From Ohtaekwangia sp966211525 (GTDB lineage Bacteria; Bacteroidota; Bacteroidia; Cytophagales; Cyclobacteriaceae), in contig CBIHOZ010000006.1 of NCBI GenBank assembly GCA_966211525.1, positions 22,521 through 86,520 of the forward strand: 64,000 nucleotides of DNA, read 5' to 3'. Position numbers and translations under genes: made by a program. Below the pieces are notes generated by a model that saw only the letters and a list, made by a program, of their open reading frames with translations, made no database searches and was not told the origin of the DNA. Of the stretch, positions 17,945 through 26,550 are shown one piece after another. Each line of letters opens with the position of its first letter. Position 1 is the stretch's first letter.

Positions 17945-18136
17945 ATGGCAGATACAAATCAACCCGGTAAAGAAGATGATTTCAAGAGCTCCATTTATCA
18001 CTATATGGAAAATGGGTTGATTGTCTTTACCGAAGCCTTCCACCTGAAACGCGGCTATTGCTGCAAGAGCGGCTGCCGACATTGTCCGTACGGGTTTAAG
18101 AAGAACAAAGACCGGGAGCAGGATTCGAAGCTATAG
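17945..18136 (+). CDS. Small Cys-rich DUF5522 protein
   Basis: This 63-residue protein contains the DUF5522 core: ENGLIVFTEAFHLKRGYCC followed by KSGCRHCPYGF. Four cysteines and a histidine in CC-x3-C-x2-C spacing suggest a small zinc- or metal-binding knuckle. The function is unknown. The frame is open to a TTG at 17927, but the ATG at 17945 fits the family N-terminus and the -7 box just upstream. It diverges from the binding-lipoprotein gene. The stop is followed after 14 bases by the second copy of the palindromic repeat. Confidence 0.8.
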   Translation: MADTNQPGKEDDFKSSIYHYMENGLIVFTEAFHLKRGYCCKSGCRHCPYGFKKNKDREQDSKL

Positions 18137-18150
18137 TATATATTGAGAAG

Positions 18151-18295
18151 AGCTGCGAGTTGTGAGCTTTGAGCTGCGAGAAAAAGGCTGCTGGCTTCTG
18201 GCTACAGGAAAAAAACAGCCAGCAACTTGAAGCTAATAGCCAGTGGCCTCGTAGCCAGCAACTCTCGCAGCTCGTAGCTCAAGGCTCACGGCTAT
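18151..18295. repeat. Palindromic intergenic repeat, copy 2
   Basis: The left end, AGCTGCGAGTTGTGAGCTTT then GAGCTGCGAG, and the right end, CTCGCAGCTCGTAGCTCAAG then GCTCACGGCT, are inverted versions of each other and match copy 1 at 341-547. The right end runs about 15 bases into the 3' end of meaB and supplies its stop codon and last codons. Confidence 0.72.
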
Positions 18296-19298
18296 TTCTG
18301 ATTGCTTCGTGGTATGCTTCGAGATATTGCAGTGCGGCTTGTCTGGAGGAGAGTTCGCGGGTGCCTACGGCTTTTGATAATTTCTGATGGATCTGGGTGA
18401 GTGAAGTATATTTCTGGAGATCGTCTTTTAGCAGCTGCTCGAAGTACTCCTGGAACCACGCTATATTTTGACGACTCCGGTTTTTATCGAAGTAACCGGA
18501 AGCTGTTGTGTGTGCCTGATATTTTGTGATCATGTTCCAGACGTCATCTATACCTCGTCCGGTGTGGGCGGAAGATGTAAGTACACTCGGTGTCCAGCCC
18601 GACTCTGCTGCACTGAAAAGGTGAAAGGCATGTTTATACTCGGCTTGTGCTTCGGTGGCATGTTTTATATTGTCTCCATCGGCCTTGGTAATTACGAGGC
18701 CATCGGCCATCTCCATAATTCCTTTTTTTATACCCTGTAATTCATCACCGGCTCCGGCCAACATCAGCAGTAAAAAGAAATCGACCATATTCTTGACTGA
18801 CACTTCCGATTGTCCTACACCAACGGTCTCAATAATAATAACATCATAGCCGGCAGCCTCACAGAGTAACATTGCTTCGCGGGTTCGGTGTGCTACACCT
18901 CCGAGTGTATTTCCGGAAGCGGTAGGACGAATGAACGCATTCGGATTTTTGGACAACTCTTCCATGCGTGTTTTGTCACCAAGAATGCTTCCCTTTGTTA
19001 TCTGGCTGCTCGGATCGATGGTGAGCACAGCAAGTTTTCTCTGCTGATCTATTACATGTTTCCCGAATGCTTCAATAAATGTACTCTTGCCAACACCGGG
19101 TACTCCCGTGATGCCGATGCGAATGGCGTTACCTGTTTTTAAAATGATCCGTTCAAGCAGTTGAGCGCCTGCATTTTGATCGGCAGCGCGTGTACTCTCC
19201 ATGAGTGTTATGGCCTGGCCGAGAATAACGCGATCACCACGGAGAATGCCCTCTGCGAATTGATCAACGGTGAGTCTGGAACGGAGCGATGCCTTCAA
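18279..19298 (-). CDS. meaB: MeaB/ArgK-family G3E GTPase (methylmalonyl-CoA mutase chaperone)
   Basis: This 339-residue GTPase guards and reloads the adenosylcobalamin cofactor of methylmalonyl-CoA mutase. The Walker A loop GITGVPGVGKSTFIEAFG is at about residues 57-74. The family-specific VLTIDPSS and GDKTRM segments follow, then DVIIIETVGVGQSEV as the Walker B/switch region, and VITKADGD as the base-specificity motif. Length and motif order fit MeaB rather than HypB or UreG. The mutase genes are not in the window. The last four residues (SREP) and the stop codon lie within the palindromic repeat, suggesting that the repeat was inserted at or eroded the original end. Confidence 0.92.
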   Translation of the reverse strand: MKASLRSRLTVDQFAEGILRGDRVILGQAITLMESTRAADQNAGAQLLERIILKTGNAIRIGITGVPGVGKSTFIEAFGKHVIDQQRKLAVLTIDPSSQITKGSILGDKTRMEELSKNPNAFIRPTASGNTLGGVAHRTREAMLLCEAAGYDVIIIETVGVGQSEVSVKNMVDFFLLLMLAGAGDELQGIKKGIMEMADGLVITKADGDNIKHATEAQAEYKHAFHLFSAAESGWTPSVLTSSAHTGRGIDDVWNMITKYQAHTTASGYFDKNRSRQNIAWFQEYFEQLLKDDLQKYTSLTQIHQKLSKAVGTRELSSRQAALQYLEAYHEAIRNSREP

Positions 19299-19358
19299 AG
19301 TTGTTATGGATATTAAACGTTTAAATTTCTAAATTTACTAGATACTACGACTACCTGT

Positions 19359-20696
19359 ATGAAGAAATTCCTGATAAACAGTTTGTTTGCTACGCTCTTT
19401 GTGTTTGGATTCATGTGGTGTATTTCAAAAGTAACAAAGCTCGAACTGTTTAATGCTTTCGATCCTATAGCACAGGCTCTTTCTGACTTTGAACTTACGG
19501 ATTATGCGTTCTCCAATCTACGCCAGGACCCGCTTGTGGATGAACGCATCGTGCTGGTAAATATAGGAGGGCTGTCAAGAGGACAAATCGCGCAGCAACT
19601 TTCCATCATCGCGCAGCATAAACCCCGCGTTATTGGTATAGATGGTTTTTTTAATTGTGAAGGTGGACTTCGTGATACGGTAAATTGTCCGCAGTTGCTC
19701 GATACATTAGGGAACCTCATGCTGAGTAGTGCCATACAGGAAGCAGGCAATGTTGTATTGGTAACAAAGTTGTTGCAATCTGATTCACTCACAAAAGCAG
19801 ATGCCGCAGAGGTATATGACTCAATTGAATATTCGGATGAATTATTCCAGAGCGTAGCGAAGCATGGATATGCCAACCTTGTAACGGGGGCGCGCTACCA
19901 GGAAGATGTAAAGATCTGTCGTTCGTTCATACCCAAGACTATCGCTAATGGAAAAACAGAGTATGCTTTCGCGGTGCAGCTTGCCATGCAATACGATCCG
20001 GTAAAGACAGCAAAATTTTTGAGTCGCGATAAACCCGAAGAGATCATTAACTACCGCGGTAATATTGATATACAGGATGTGAAAATAAAATCACTTCGCG
20101 GGCAAGATTTGGGTACAACGCATTACCCTGTGATGTTCTACGCGCTGGATGTATACCAACCTTTTCGTGGCGAATTTCTTCCGGAGATGATTAAAGATAA
20201 AATTGTGATCTTCGGTTATCTCGGAGATTATTTAGGAGATCCGTCCTGGAGTGACAAGTTTTTTACTCCACTCAATAACAAAGTAGCAGGTCGTGCAAAC
20301 CCGGATATGTTCGGGTTGGTGGTGCATGCTAATATACTCGCCACCATTTTAAACGAAGACTATATTGACGGGCTTCCCGAGTGGGCTACGTATTTTATAG
20401 CGTTTCTGTTTTGCTTTTTTAACGTTGCGTTGTTCTATGCACTAAATCATCGGTATCCCTTGTGGTTTGATAGTGTTTCGCTGGTTATTCAGATCGCGCA
20501 GATCGTGTTGCTGGTGGGATTTTCCGTATGGTTATTCTCGGAGTCGAACTTCAAACTCGACCTTACGTTAACACTGGCCACCATTGCTGCGGTGGGTCCA
20601 TGTTTCGAATTTTACTTTAACGTATTCAGACCAGGAATGGCACGCCTTTGGTTAAATATAATTCGTAGATTACCTAAGCCAAGTCAGGAGTATTAA
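19359..20696 (+). CDS. CHASE2-domain membrane protein without an output domain
   Basis: This 445-residue protein has an N-terminal signal anchor at about 5-22 (FATLFVFGFMWCI). A CHASE2 extracytoplasmic sensor domain covers about 40-340, with typical segments IVLVNIGGLSRGQIAQQLSI and KPRVIGIDGFF, and GKIVIFGYLG-like text (DKIVIFGYLGDYLGDP). Three C-terminal helices follow (TYFIAFLFCFFNVALFYAL, SVSLVIQIAQIVLLVGFSVW, LTLTLATIAAVGP). CHASE2 normally feeds a histidine kinase, cyclase or Ser/Thr kinase; here only about 35 residues remain after the last helix, so no enzymatic output is encoded. Two tandem secreted paralogues follow 32 bases later on the same strand and are the likely partners. Confidence 0.85.
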   Translation: MKKFLINSLFATLFVFGFMWCISKVTKLELFNAFDPIAQALSDFELTDYAFSNLRQDPLVDERIVLVNIGGLSRGQIAQQLSIIAQHKPRVIGIDGFFNCEGGLRDTVNCPQLLDTLGNLMLSSAIQEAGNVVLVTKLLQSDSLTKADAAEVYDSIEYSDELFQSVAKHGYANLVTGARYQEDVKICRSFIPKTIANGKTEYAFAVQLAMQYDPVKTAKFLSRDKPEEIINYRGNIDIQDVKIKSLRGQDLGTTHYPVMFYALDVYQPFRGEFLPEMIKDKIVIFGYLGDYLGDPSWSDKFFTPLNNKVAGRANPDMFGLVVHANILATILNEDYIDGLPEWATYFIAFLFCFFNVALFYALNHRYPLWFDSVSLVIQIAQIVLLVGFSVWLFSESNFKLDLTLTLATIAAVGPCFEFYFNVFRPGMARLWLNIIRRLPKPSQEY

Positions 20697-20728
20697 CACG
20701 CAAAGATTTATACTGTGAATGCAAGATT

Positions 20729-21628
20729 ATGAAAACTAAAATCCTCACCCTTTTATTCGTTACGTTACTCTACACTGCCTCAGCCGTTGCCCAGGATTAC
20801 GCTTTTAAAGTGTTGGTGAACAAAGGCACCAACGAACTAAAAAATGGAGATGTATGGCAGCCTATCAAAACCGGTGCATCCTTAAAATCGGGCGATGAAC
20901 TGAAACTTTCCGATAATGCGTATATAGGTTTGGTACATGCCAGCGGTAAACCAATCGAACTGAAACAAGCCGGTAATTATAAAGTAGCAGACCTTGCAGC
21001 AAAAGTAAGCGGCAGCGGTTCAAGTGTTCTGAATAAGTATACCGACTTTATACTGAGCAGTAATTCTGCTGAAGCCAAAAAGAACAGGCTGAGCGCAACC
21101 GGAGCTGTACACCGTGGTGAGGCCACCGCGATACAGATCCTCTTGCCGGAAAATCAAAATGCAGATGTATATAACAATTCTGTTGTGATTGCCTGGGATG
21201 CGAACAAAACTGAAGGTCCATATATAGTGGTGATCAACAATATGTTTGGTGATGAACTTGCTAAAATAGAAACACAAGAATTTTCTTTACGTGTAGACCT
21301 GAACGATGCCAAGTTTGCTGCTGAGAATGCTGTGCTTGTACAGGTTTCTGCGAAAGCTGATCCGAATAAAAAATCGGCAGAGAAACTGGTGAAGAAGATG
21401 GCGCCAGCGCAGAAAGACAAGATTAAAGTATCGCTGGGTGAAATTCAAACTAATGTAGCCGAGCAAACTGCACTCAATAAATTATTTCTCGCGAGCTTCT
21501 ATGAAGAACATCGTTTGTATATAGATGCTGTTACTGCGTATGAAGAAGCGATCCGCCTGGCTCCGGATGTAGCGTACTATAAAGAATCGTACGAAGATTT
21601 TCTGATCCGAAACGGTATGAAACGTTAA
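20729..21628 (+). CDS. Secreted protein with FecR-like beta domain and C-terminal helical repeats, paralogue 1
   Basis: This 299-residue protein has a signal peptide (MKTKILTLLFVTLLYTASA). An N-terminal beta domain of about 90 residues follows, with WQPIKTGASLKSGDEL and NAYIGLVHASGKPIELKQAG. It resembles FecR-type cupin-like sheets where a threshold value is compared, but this is a pattern call. A middle beta domain follows with TGAVHRGEATAIQILLPE. The C-terminus is TPR-like: LNKLFLASFYEEHRLYIDAV then TAYEEAIRLAPD. It is clearly homologous along its whole length to the next gene. It follows the CHASE2 gene by 32 bases and ends at a terminator, so both are probably one transcript. Confidence 0.7.
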   Translation: MKTKILTLLFVTLLYTASAVAQDYAFKVLVNKGTNELKNGDVWQPIKTGASLKSGDELKLSDNAYIGLVHASGKPIELKQAGNYKVADLAAKVSGSGSSVLNKYTDFILSSNSAEAKKNRLSATGAVHRGEATAIQILLPENQNADVYNNSVVIAWDANKTEGPYIVVINNMFGDELAKIETQEFSLRVDLNDAKFAAENAVLVQVSAKADPNKKSAEKLVKKMAPAQKDKIKVSLGEIQTNVAEQTALNKLFLASFYEEHRLYIDAVTAYEEAIRLAPDVAYYKESYEDFLIRNGMKR

Positions 21629-21651
21629 TCTTCCGTTAAAAAAATAAAAAA

Positions 21652-21681
21652 AGAGGCCGCCATTGTGCGGCTTCTTTCGTT
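21652..21681 (+). terminator. Terminator between the paralogues
   Basis: AGAGGCCGC and GCGGCTTCT form a stem with a 6-base loop, preceded by an A-tract and followed by TTCGTTT. It separates the first paralogue from the second. Confidence 0.65.
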
Positions 21682-21709
21682 TATGGAAAGAAAATTGCAA
21701 CGCATGTTC

Positions 21710-21717
21710 TACTTTTG
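21710..21717 (+). promoter_or_regulatory. Candidate -7 box for paralogue 2 (TACTTTTG)
   Basis: TACTTTTG fits TAnnTTTG, lies after the terminator and 31 bases before the ATG at 21749. It suggests the second paralogue has its own promoter. No convincing -33 element is present. Confidence 0.38.
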
Positions 21718-21748
21718 GAAAATAAAACCCTTAACCCTATAGAATGTC

Positions 21749-22651
21749 ATGAAAAAGAAGTTGGCGCTGTTCGTGTTTGCCTTAATCGGATTTGTACAGG
21801 CAATGGCCCAGGACTATACTTTTAAGGTTCTGGTAAATAAAGGTAAGAATGAGATAAAGGCAGGTTCTGGCTGGCAGGTTATTAAGGTAGGTTCAAGCCT
21901 GAAATCTGATGATGAATTAAAGGTTGCTGAAAATGCATATGTCGGTCTGGTGCATGTAAGCGGTAAACCCATAGAAGTAAAGCAAGCCGGAAAGTATAAA
22001 GTTGCCGATCTGGCCAAGAAGGTAGGCAACGGCACAAGCGTGTTGAACAAGTATGCTGATTTTATACTTAGTGCCAACACACAAAAAGGAAACAGCATGC
22101 AGGCTACCGGAGCTGTACACCGTGGTTCAATTATACCACTCTATCTGCCGATCGCTACACAAAATCCTACTATCTATAATGATGTGATTATTATAAACTG
22201 GGATGTTGAAAAAATACCTGGCCCGTATGTAGTGAAGTTCAAGAGTTTGTTTGATGACGAACTCGCGACACGCGAAACAAGTGAGAGCAGCATTCAGGTA
22301 AATCTCGCTGACGCTGATTTTGCCAACGAAGACAATATACTGGTAACGGTAGAGTCGAAGAACGATCGTAATAAAGTATCGGAAAAATATACCTTGAAGC
22401 GTTTGTCGAAAGCCGATAAGGCCCGGATCAAAACATCGCTGAATGAGATCTCCGGTGAAACACAGGAAAATACAGCGATCAACAAATTGATTCTGGCAGG
22501 CTTCTACGAACAGAATTCGTTGCTGATCGATGCTGCCACGGCTTTCCAGGAGGCAATTAAACTTGCTCCGGATGTGCAGAGCTACAAAGATTTGTATAAC
22601 GACTTTTTAATACGTAACAATTTAAAGGACAAGCCTTTGAATACGAAATAA
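21749..22651 (+). CDS. Secreted protein with FecR-like beta domain and C-terminal helical repeats, paralogue 2
   Basis: This 300-residue protein has a signal peptide ending near AMAQ. It aligns with the preceding protein throughout: WQVIKVGSSLKSDDEL, AYVGLVHVSGKPIEVKQAG, ATGAVHRGSIIPLYLP, and the C-terminal INKLILAGFYEQNSLLIDA, then TAFQEAIKLAPD. By eye about half the residues are identical. Tandem duplication with a separate promoter and terminator for each copy suggests the two differ in expression or partner. It is probably an envelope partner of the CHASE2 sensor, which is inference from position only. Confidence 0.7.
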   Translation: MKKKLALFVFALIGFVQAMAQDYTFKVLVNKGKNEIKAGSGWQVIKVGSSLKSDDELKVAENAYVGLVHVSGKPIEVKQAGKYKVADLAKKVGNGTSVLNKYADFILSANTQKGNSMQATGAVHRGSIIPLYLPIATQNPTIYNDVIIINWDVEKIPGPYVVKFKSLFDDELATRETSESSIQVNLADADFANEDNILVTVESKNDRNKVSEKYTLKRLSKADKARIKTSLNEISGETQENTAINKLILAGFYEQNSLLIDAATAFQEAIKLAPDVQSYKDLYNDFLIRNNLKDKPLNTK

Positions 22652-22657
22652 CCTACT

Positions 22658-22688
22658 CAAAAGGCTGCTGAAAAGCAGCCTTTTGTAT
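22658..22688 (+). terminator. Strong terminator after paralogue 2
   Basis: CAAAAGGCTGCT and AGCAGCCTTTTG form a perfect 12-bp stem with a GAAA tetraloop, ending in TTTTGTATTT. Confidence 0.85.
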
Positions 22689-22698
22689 TTCAGACTGG

Positions 22699-22729
22699 TT
22701 TGGTTGATAGCTTTATTCTCCTATTTTTG
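22699..22729 (+). promoter_or_regulatory. Bacteroidota-type promoter of sucD
   Basis: TTTG at 22699-22702 and TATTTTTG at 22722-22729 are separated by exactly 19 bases, which fits the phylum consensus TTTG-N19-TAnnTTTG in both elements. The predicted transcription start is near 22736, giving a leader of about 16 bases to the ATG at 22752. It follows directly after the preceding terminator. Confidence 0.72.
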
Positions 22730-22751
22730 TGCTGCTTAAAAATCAACGTTC

Positions 22752-23630
22752 ATGAGTGTACTGGTTAATAAAAATTCAAGAGTAATTGTTCAAGGATTCA
22801 CAGGCGCGGAAGGTACTTTCCATGCCGGACAAATGATAGAGTACGGAACCAATGTAGTAGGAGGTGTAACTCCGGCGAAAGGTGGAACGGAGCATTTGGG
22901 AAGACCAGTATTTAATACGGTAAAAGAAGCTGTTGATAAGACAGGTGCAGATGTAACGATCATTTTCGTTCCGCCAGCATTCGCTGCTGACGCGATCATG
23001 GAAGCTGCTGATGCAGGTATAAAAGTAATTATCACGATCACCGAAGGTATACCTGTAAAGGATATGATGGTGGCGAAGAAATATATCAAGGACAAGAACG
23101 TAACGCTGATCGGTCCTAACTGTCCGGGGGTAATTACTCCGGGTGAAGCGAAAGTAGGTATCATGCCTGGCTTCGTATTCAAAAAAGGCCGAGTAGGTAT
23201 CGTATCTAAATCCGGAACGCTTACCTACGAAGCTGCTGATCAGATTGTAAAAGCTGGTCTTGGTGTATCAACTGCTATTGGTATAGGTGGCGACCCGATC
23301 ATCGGTACACCTACAAAAGATGCAGTTGAATTATTGATGAACGATCCTGAAACGGATGCCATCGTAATGATTGGCGAGATCGGTGGTAACTACGAACCGG
23401 TAGCTGCACGCTGGATCAAAGAAAACGGAAACAAGAAACCAGTTGTAGGATTTATTGCCGGACAAACAGCGCCTCCCGGAAGAAGAATGGGACATGCCGG
23501 TGCGATTATCGGTGGTGCAGATGATACTGCTGCAGCAAAGATGAGCGTAATGAAAGAGTGCGGTATTCACGTTGTAGAATCACCAGCGGAGATCGGTGAA
23601 ACGATGCTGAAGGTTCTTTCGAAAAAATAA
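22752..23630 (+). CDS. sucD: Succinyl-CoA ligase, alpha subunit
   Basis: It couples succinyl-CoA hydrolysis to nucleoside triphosphate formation in the TCA cycle, as a complex with SucC. The 292-residue length is normal. The CoA-binding Rossmann domain begins SRVIVQGFTGAEGTFHA. The ligase domain has GPNCPGVITPGEAKVGIMPG, and the phosphorylated histidine is in the RRMGHAGAIIGG motif near residue 250. It is transcribed alone from a textbook promoter; sucC must be elsewhere, an arrangement seen often in this phylum. Confidence 0.96.
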   Translation: MSVLVNKNSRVIVQGFTGAEGTFHAGQMIEYGTNVVGGVTPAKGGTEHLGRPVFNTVKEAVDKTGADVTIIFVPPAFAADAIMEAADAGIKVIITITEGIPVKDMMVAKKYIKDKNVTLIGPNCPGVITPGEAKVGIMPGFVFKKGRVGIVSKSGTLTYEAADQIVKAGLGVSTAIGIGGDPIIGTPTKDAVELLMNDPETDAIVMIGEIGGNYEPVAARWIKENGNKKPVVGFIAGQTAPPGRRMGHAGAIIGGADDTAAAKMSVMKECGIHVVESPAEIGETMLKVLSKK

Positions 23631-23649
23631 CAGACAACAAGCAAGCAAA

Positions 23650-23682
23650 AAAAATAAAAGGCCAGTCTTAAAAGCTGGCCTT
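23650..23682 (-). terminator. Terminator overlapping the end of the small protein gene
   Basis: AAGGCCAG and CTGGCCTT pair across a 9-base loop. Read on the minus strand the stem is followed by TTTTATTTTTTTT. The stem includes the last codons of the gene ending at 23668. It may also help end the sucD transcript on the plus strand. Confidence 0.7.
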
Positions 23683-23892
23683 AAATTCTCTCTCGAGATA
23701 ATCGTTCAGGTTATTCAATCCACGGAGCATATTCAAATGCTCAGCTTCATCATTAGCATTATCATTTTTATAAAGCACTTCGATAAAGAGGTCGCGCATC
23801 ATATAGATATGAATCTTGCGGCCATTCTTTAAACGTGTTCCAAGCATTATACCTTTTTTCTTCAGATAACGAGCTTGTTTTTGGAGAGACAT
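23668..23892 (-). CDS. Small conserved protein of unknown function
   Basis: This 74-residue protein opens MSLQKQARYLKKKGIMLGTR and continues GRKIHIYMMRDLFIEVLYKN, then AEHLNMLRGLNNLNDYLERE. It has basic N-terminal and acidic middle parts and looks like a small alpha/beta protein. I recall similar short proteins in Cytophagales genomes, but no function. The frame is open to 23985; the ATG at 23892 gives a coherent N-terminus and leaves room for the terminator of the upstream phoH-like gene at 23963-24000. Its 3' end is part of its own terminator stem. Confidence 0.6.
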   Translation of the reverse strand: MSLQKQARYLKKKGIMLGTRLKNGRKIHIYMMRDLFIEVLYKNDNANDEAEHLNMLRGLNNLNDYLEREFKASF

Positions 23893-23962
23893 CTGCCTGA
23901 AAATAAAACGAAGTATCATAAAACTTAGTGCGGTTTGCCAAACATTGGCTAATTGCGCGCCA

Positions 23963-24000
23963 AAACAAAAAATCCTTGAAATCAAGTCGATTTCAAGGAT
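23963..24000 (-). terminator. Terminator after the PIN-PhoH gene
   Basis: ATCCTTGAAATC and GATTTCAAGGAT form a perfect 12-bp stem with a 5-base loop. On the minus strand TTTTTGTTTT follows. Confidence 0.85.
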
Positions 24001-24073
24001 CTTGTTCTGCTAAAGTCTTAGAATGGGAACGAAAATTTCTGAATTTGAAAAAATATCAGAAGTCATTCTTTAC

Positions 24074-25411
24074 CTATAAAAGTTCGTTGGCCAGGTTTGC
24101 CAGTTCAGAGCGTTCACCTTTTTCTAACGTAATGTGTGCATATAGCTCATGGTCCTGCAGACGGTCGATGAGCGTGGAGAGTCCATTACTTTGTGAGTCG
24201 AGGTACGGTGTATCGATCTGGTATATATCTCCGGTAAAAATGATCTTCGTATTTTCTCCCGCACGGGTAATGATCGTTTTAACCTCGTGAGGTGTCAGGT
24301 TTTGTGCTTCATCTACAATGAAACATATATTCGAGAGACTTCGTCCCCGGATATAGGCCAGCGGGGTAATAACAAGTTTCTCCTGACTTACCATCTCGGT
24401 AATTTTCGAATACTCTTTATCGGTCTCGCTATATTGATTCTGTATAAACTTCAGGTTGTCCCACAGCGGCTCCATATAGGGGTTTACCTTCGATTTGATA
24501 TCGCCCGGTAAATATCCGATGTCTTTGTTGCTGAGCGGAACAATCGGCCGCGCCAGGTAAATCTGTTTATACTCCCGCTTCTGCTCAAGTGCTGCTGCCA
24601 GTGCCAGCAATGTTTTACCTGTACCGGCAACACCTTGAATGGAGACCAGTTTTATTTCAGGTTTCAAAGCAGCATGAATAGCAAAGGTCTGTTCGGCATT
24701 ACGCGGCTTGATGCCATATACCGAGCGTTTCTCTACGTGCTCCAGCATGCCGTTAAACGGATTGTAGTATGCGAGTGCCGACTTCTTGCCGCTCTTCAAT
24801 ATATAGTAATGATTCCGGAGCGGGTTTAATTTACCCAGCAGGTCCTGGGGCTGGCAGTAACCTTTTTCGTAGAGTAAATTAATGAGGTTGGCATCAATGT
24901 CTTCAATGATCGTGCGGCCGGTATATAGCGAAGATATATTCTGGACTTTGCCCGTAGTATAGTCTTCAGCCTGCAGCCCTAGTGATTTAGCTTTGAGACG
25001 AAGGTTTACATCTTTCGATACGAGAATAACGCGTTTACCTTTCTCTTCCTTCTGCAGTTGTAATGCTGCGTTGAGTATACGGTGGTCTGCCTTTACTTCA
25101 TTAAAAACCTTGTTGGCATCTACAGCACTGTTGGTGTCCATTAACACCTTGAAATTTCCTTTACCCTTGCCGTTGATGGGGTTCCACTCCTGAAGCATAC
25201 GGTCTTTCGCCAGCTTATCGATAAGCCGTATAAATTCACGTGCTTCAAAGTTTTTAGTATCGTTACCCTTCTTGAAATTATCGAGTTCTTCCAGAACCGT
25301 TATTGGAATGCCAACGTCATGCTCATCAAAGTTTAGGATAGAGTTGTGTTCATAAATAATGACAGACGTGTCGAGTACGAAGATTTTCTTCTCCTTCTTG
25401 GGTTTTGCCAT
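24074..25411 (-). CDS. PIN-domain PhoH-family ATPase/nuclease
   Basis: This 445-residue protein fuses an N-terminal PIN nuclease domain (about residues 9-145) to a PhoH ATPase domain (about 235-445). PIN acidic residues are visible in VLDTSVIIYEH (Asp14), EELDNF, DHRILNAAL and VSKDVNLRLKA. The PhoH Walker A is GVAGTGKT at 260-267, and Walker B is in ICFIVDEAQNLTPHEV, followed by FTGDIYQID. PIN-PhoH proteins of this layout unwind and cleave RNA in Actinobacteria, so an RNA-processing role is likely. It lies alone, ended by a clear terminator. Confidence 0.93.
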   Translation of the reverse strand: MAKPKKEKKIFVLDTSVIIYEHNSILNFDEHDVGIPITVLEELDNFKKGNDTKNFEAREFIRLIDKLAKDRMLQEWNPINGKGKGNFKVLMDTNSAVDANKVFNEVKADHRILNAALQLQKEEKGKRVILVSKDVNLRLKAKSLGLQAEDYTTGKVQNISSLYTGRTIIEDIDANLINLLYEKGYCQPQDLLGKLNPLRNHYYILKSGKKSALAYYNPFNGMLEHVEKRSVYGIKPRNAEQTFAIHAALKPEIKLVSIQGVAGTGKTLLALAAALEQKREYKQIYLARPIVPLSNKDIGYLPGDIKSKVNPYMEPLWDNLKFIQNQYSETDKEYSKITEMVSQEKLVITPLAYIRGRSLSNICFIVDEAQNLTPHEVKTIITRAGENTKIIFTGDIYQIDTPYLDSQSNGLSTLIDRLQDHELYAHITLEKGERSELANLANELL

Positions 25412-25773
25412 GCTTCACAAAGAACATTAGGTTTAGCGTTGAACGAATCATCAGTAGAATTTACACCTCTCGGAAATTTCATGCGATGTGGTTCTCGGCT
25501 TCAAAATAGTATCATGTGTATTACTAAACTATTTCATAAGGGACACATGGAGCTCGCGTATGGCTCGTATCATTTCACTATGAAAAATACACTGCATCAC
25601 GATTTCAAATGAAATCTAAAGAAAAGGTTATGATTTGAGAACATGCAGGAAAGAAAACTTTTTTCATAACTTTACGACCCCGTTCGGGGAATCGTTATCC
25701 GTTAGTAGTTATTCGTTAACCGTGAGTTAAACATGCCGAGCAGAATAATAATCAGAATGTGTTGTGAAGAGAC
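25412..25773. other. Gene-free stretch, about 360 bases
   Basis: No convincing gene or RNA was found here. Features seen are a small CCCC-GTTC-GGGG hairpin at 25678-25689 and a run of degenerate CGTTA words at 25690-25725. The open frame at 25346-25612 on the plus strand overlaps phoH and has no family features. Confidence 0.5.
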
Positions 25774-26439
25774 TTAAATGCGAGAGTAAATATCTCCGCG
25801 TTCATTCGGTGCTACGCGAAGCACATCAGCCAATACAAGAAGGACTAATTTTTTGGACGCGTAGAATTTCTTCAGGCCACTGATCTCTATAAACTTCTTT
25901 AGTGTTATCGTGTTGTGCGCATCGAGATATTGCATAAGCAAATGTTCATACTCACCATAGTTAAAGCGTATATCTTTTTTGTGTTGTGCGCGCTTCGCGA
26001 TCTCGCGCACTTCGCGACTGGCTTTTATACTTTTGTCTTCTACACGTACAAAGCATTCTTTCTCTTGCTCGTTGTGAAATATATAGTGTGGCTTTCGGTT
26101 GCTCTCCGGTATCTCGTATTGAATTACGGTTCGTGCATTGCCAACGGGTATATATTCTTCTTTATATACCAACGATGGTTTGCATTTCTCTAACGCTTGT
26201 TTGATAACGTGCGATTCATCCTCCGGATGTTTCAGTCCGGGTATAGTCAAATCATCACCAATGCCTACTAATAATATTCCTCCTTTGGTGTTGGCGAGGG
26301 CAATCATTTCGCGTACAATCTTTTCCGGGAAGGCAGCCTTGCGTTTGAATTCAAGCGTAAGCCCTTCACCTTGTGCTACCAGTTTTTTTAGCTGCTGCAC
26401 TTGCTGTGGATTGAAGGTGACTGACTCCTGAAGTTTCAT
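25774..26439 (-). CDS. AlbA_2/Schlafen-type putative nucleic-acid-binding protein
   Basis: This 221-residue protein has an N-terminal AlbA_2 (Schlafen AAA_4) domain in about residues 15-150: GLTLEFKRKAAFPEKIVREM then IALANTKGGILLVGIGDD, and later RTVIQYEIPES and CFVRVEDKSIKASREV. The C-terminal 60 residues look like a small helical domain, possibly winged helix (LKKFIEISGLKKFYASKKLV). Family members are transcription regulators, tRNA nucleases or unknown. The terminator at 26551-26588 isolates it from the MoxR-VWA operon upstream, so it is its own unit. Confidence 0.8.
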   Translation of the reverse strand: MKLQESVTFNPQQVQQLKKLVAQGEGLTLEFKRKAAFPEKIVREMIALANTKGGILLVGIGDDLTIPGLKHPEDESHVIKQALEKCKPSLVYKEEYIPVGNARTVIQYEIPESNRKPHYIFHNEQEKECFVRVEDKSIKASREVREIAKRAQHKKDIRFNYGEYEHLLMQYLDAHNTITLKKFIEISGLKKFYASKKLVLLVLADVLRVAPNERGDIYSRI

Positions 26440-26550
26440 ACGTATATATTGCTGAAAGGAGAAACGCTAAAACTAACGTGTTGCTGTGAATATTTTCATG
26501 CCTGCTCCCCGGAATTATTTTTCCGGAGAATGAGACAATTGTGTGTGCTG

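Noticed and set aside
25346..25612. Plus-strand open frame after the PIN-PhoH gene
   Set aside because: It overlaps the phoH coding start on the other strand, has no recognisable domain and no promoter.
25678..25725. Possible small structured RNA (CCCC-GTTC-GGGG hairpin and CGTTA words)
   Set aside because: The hairpin is only 4 bp, and the repeats are short and irregular; no promoter or terminator frames it.
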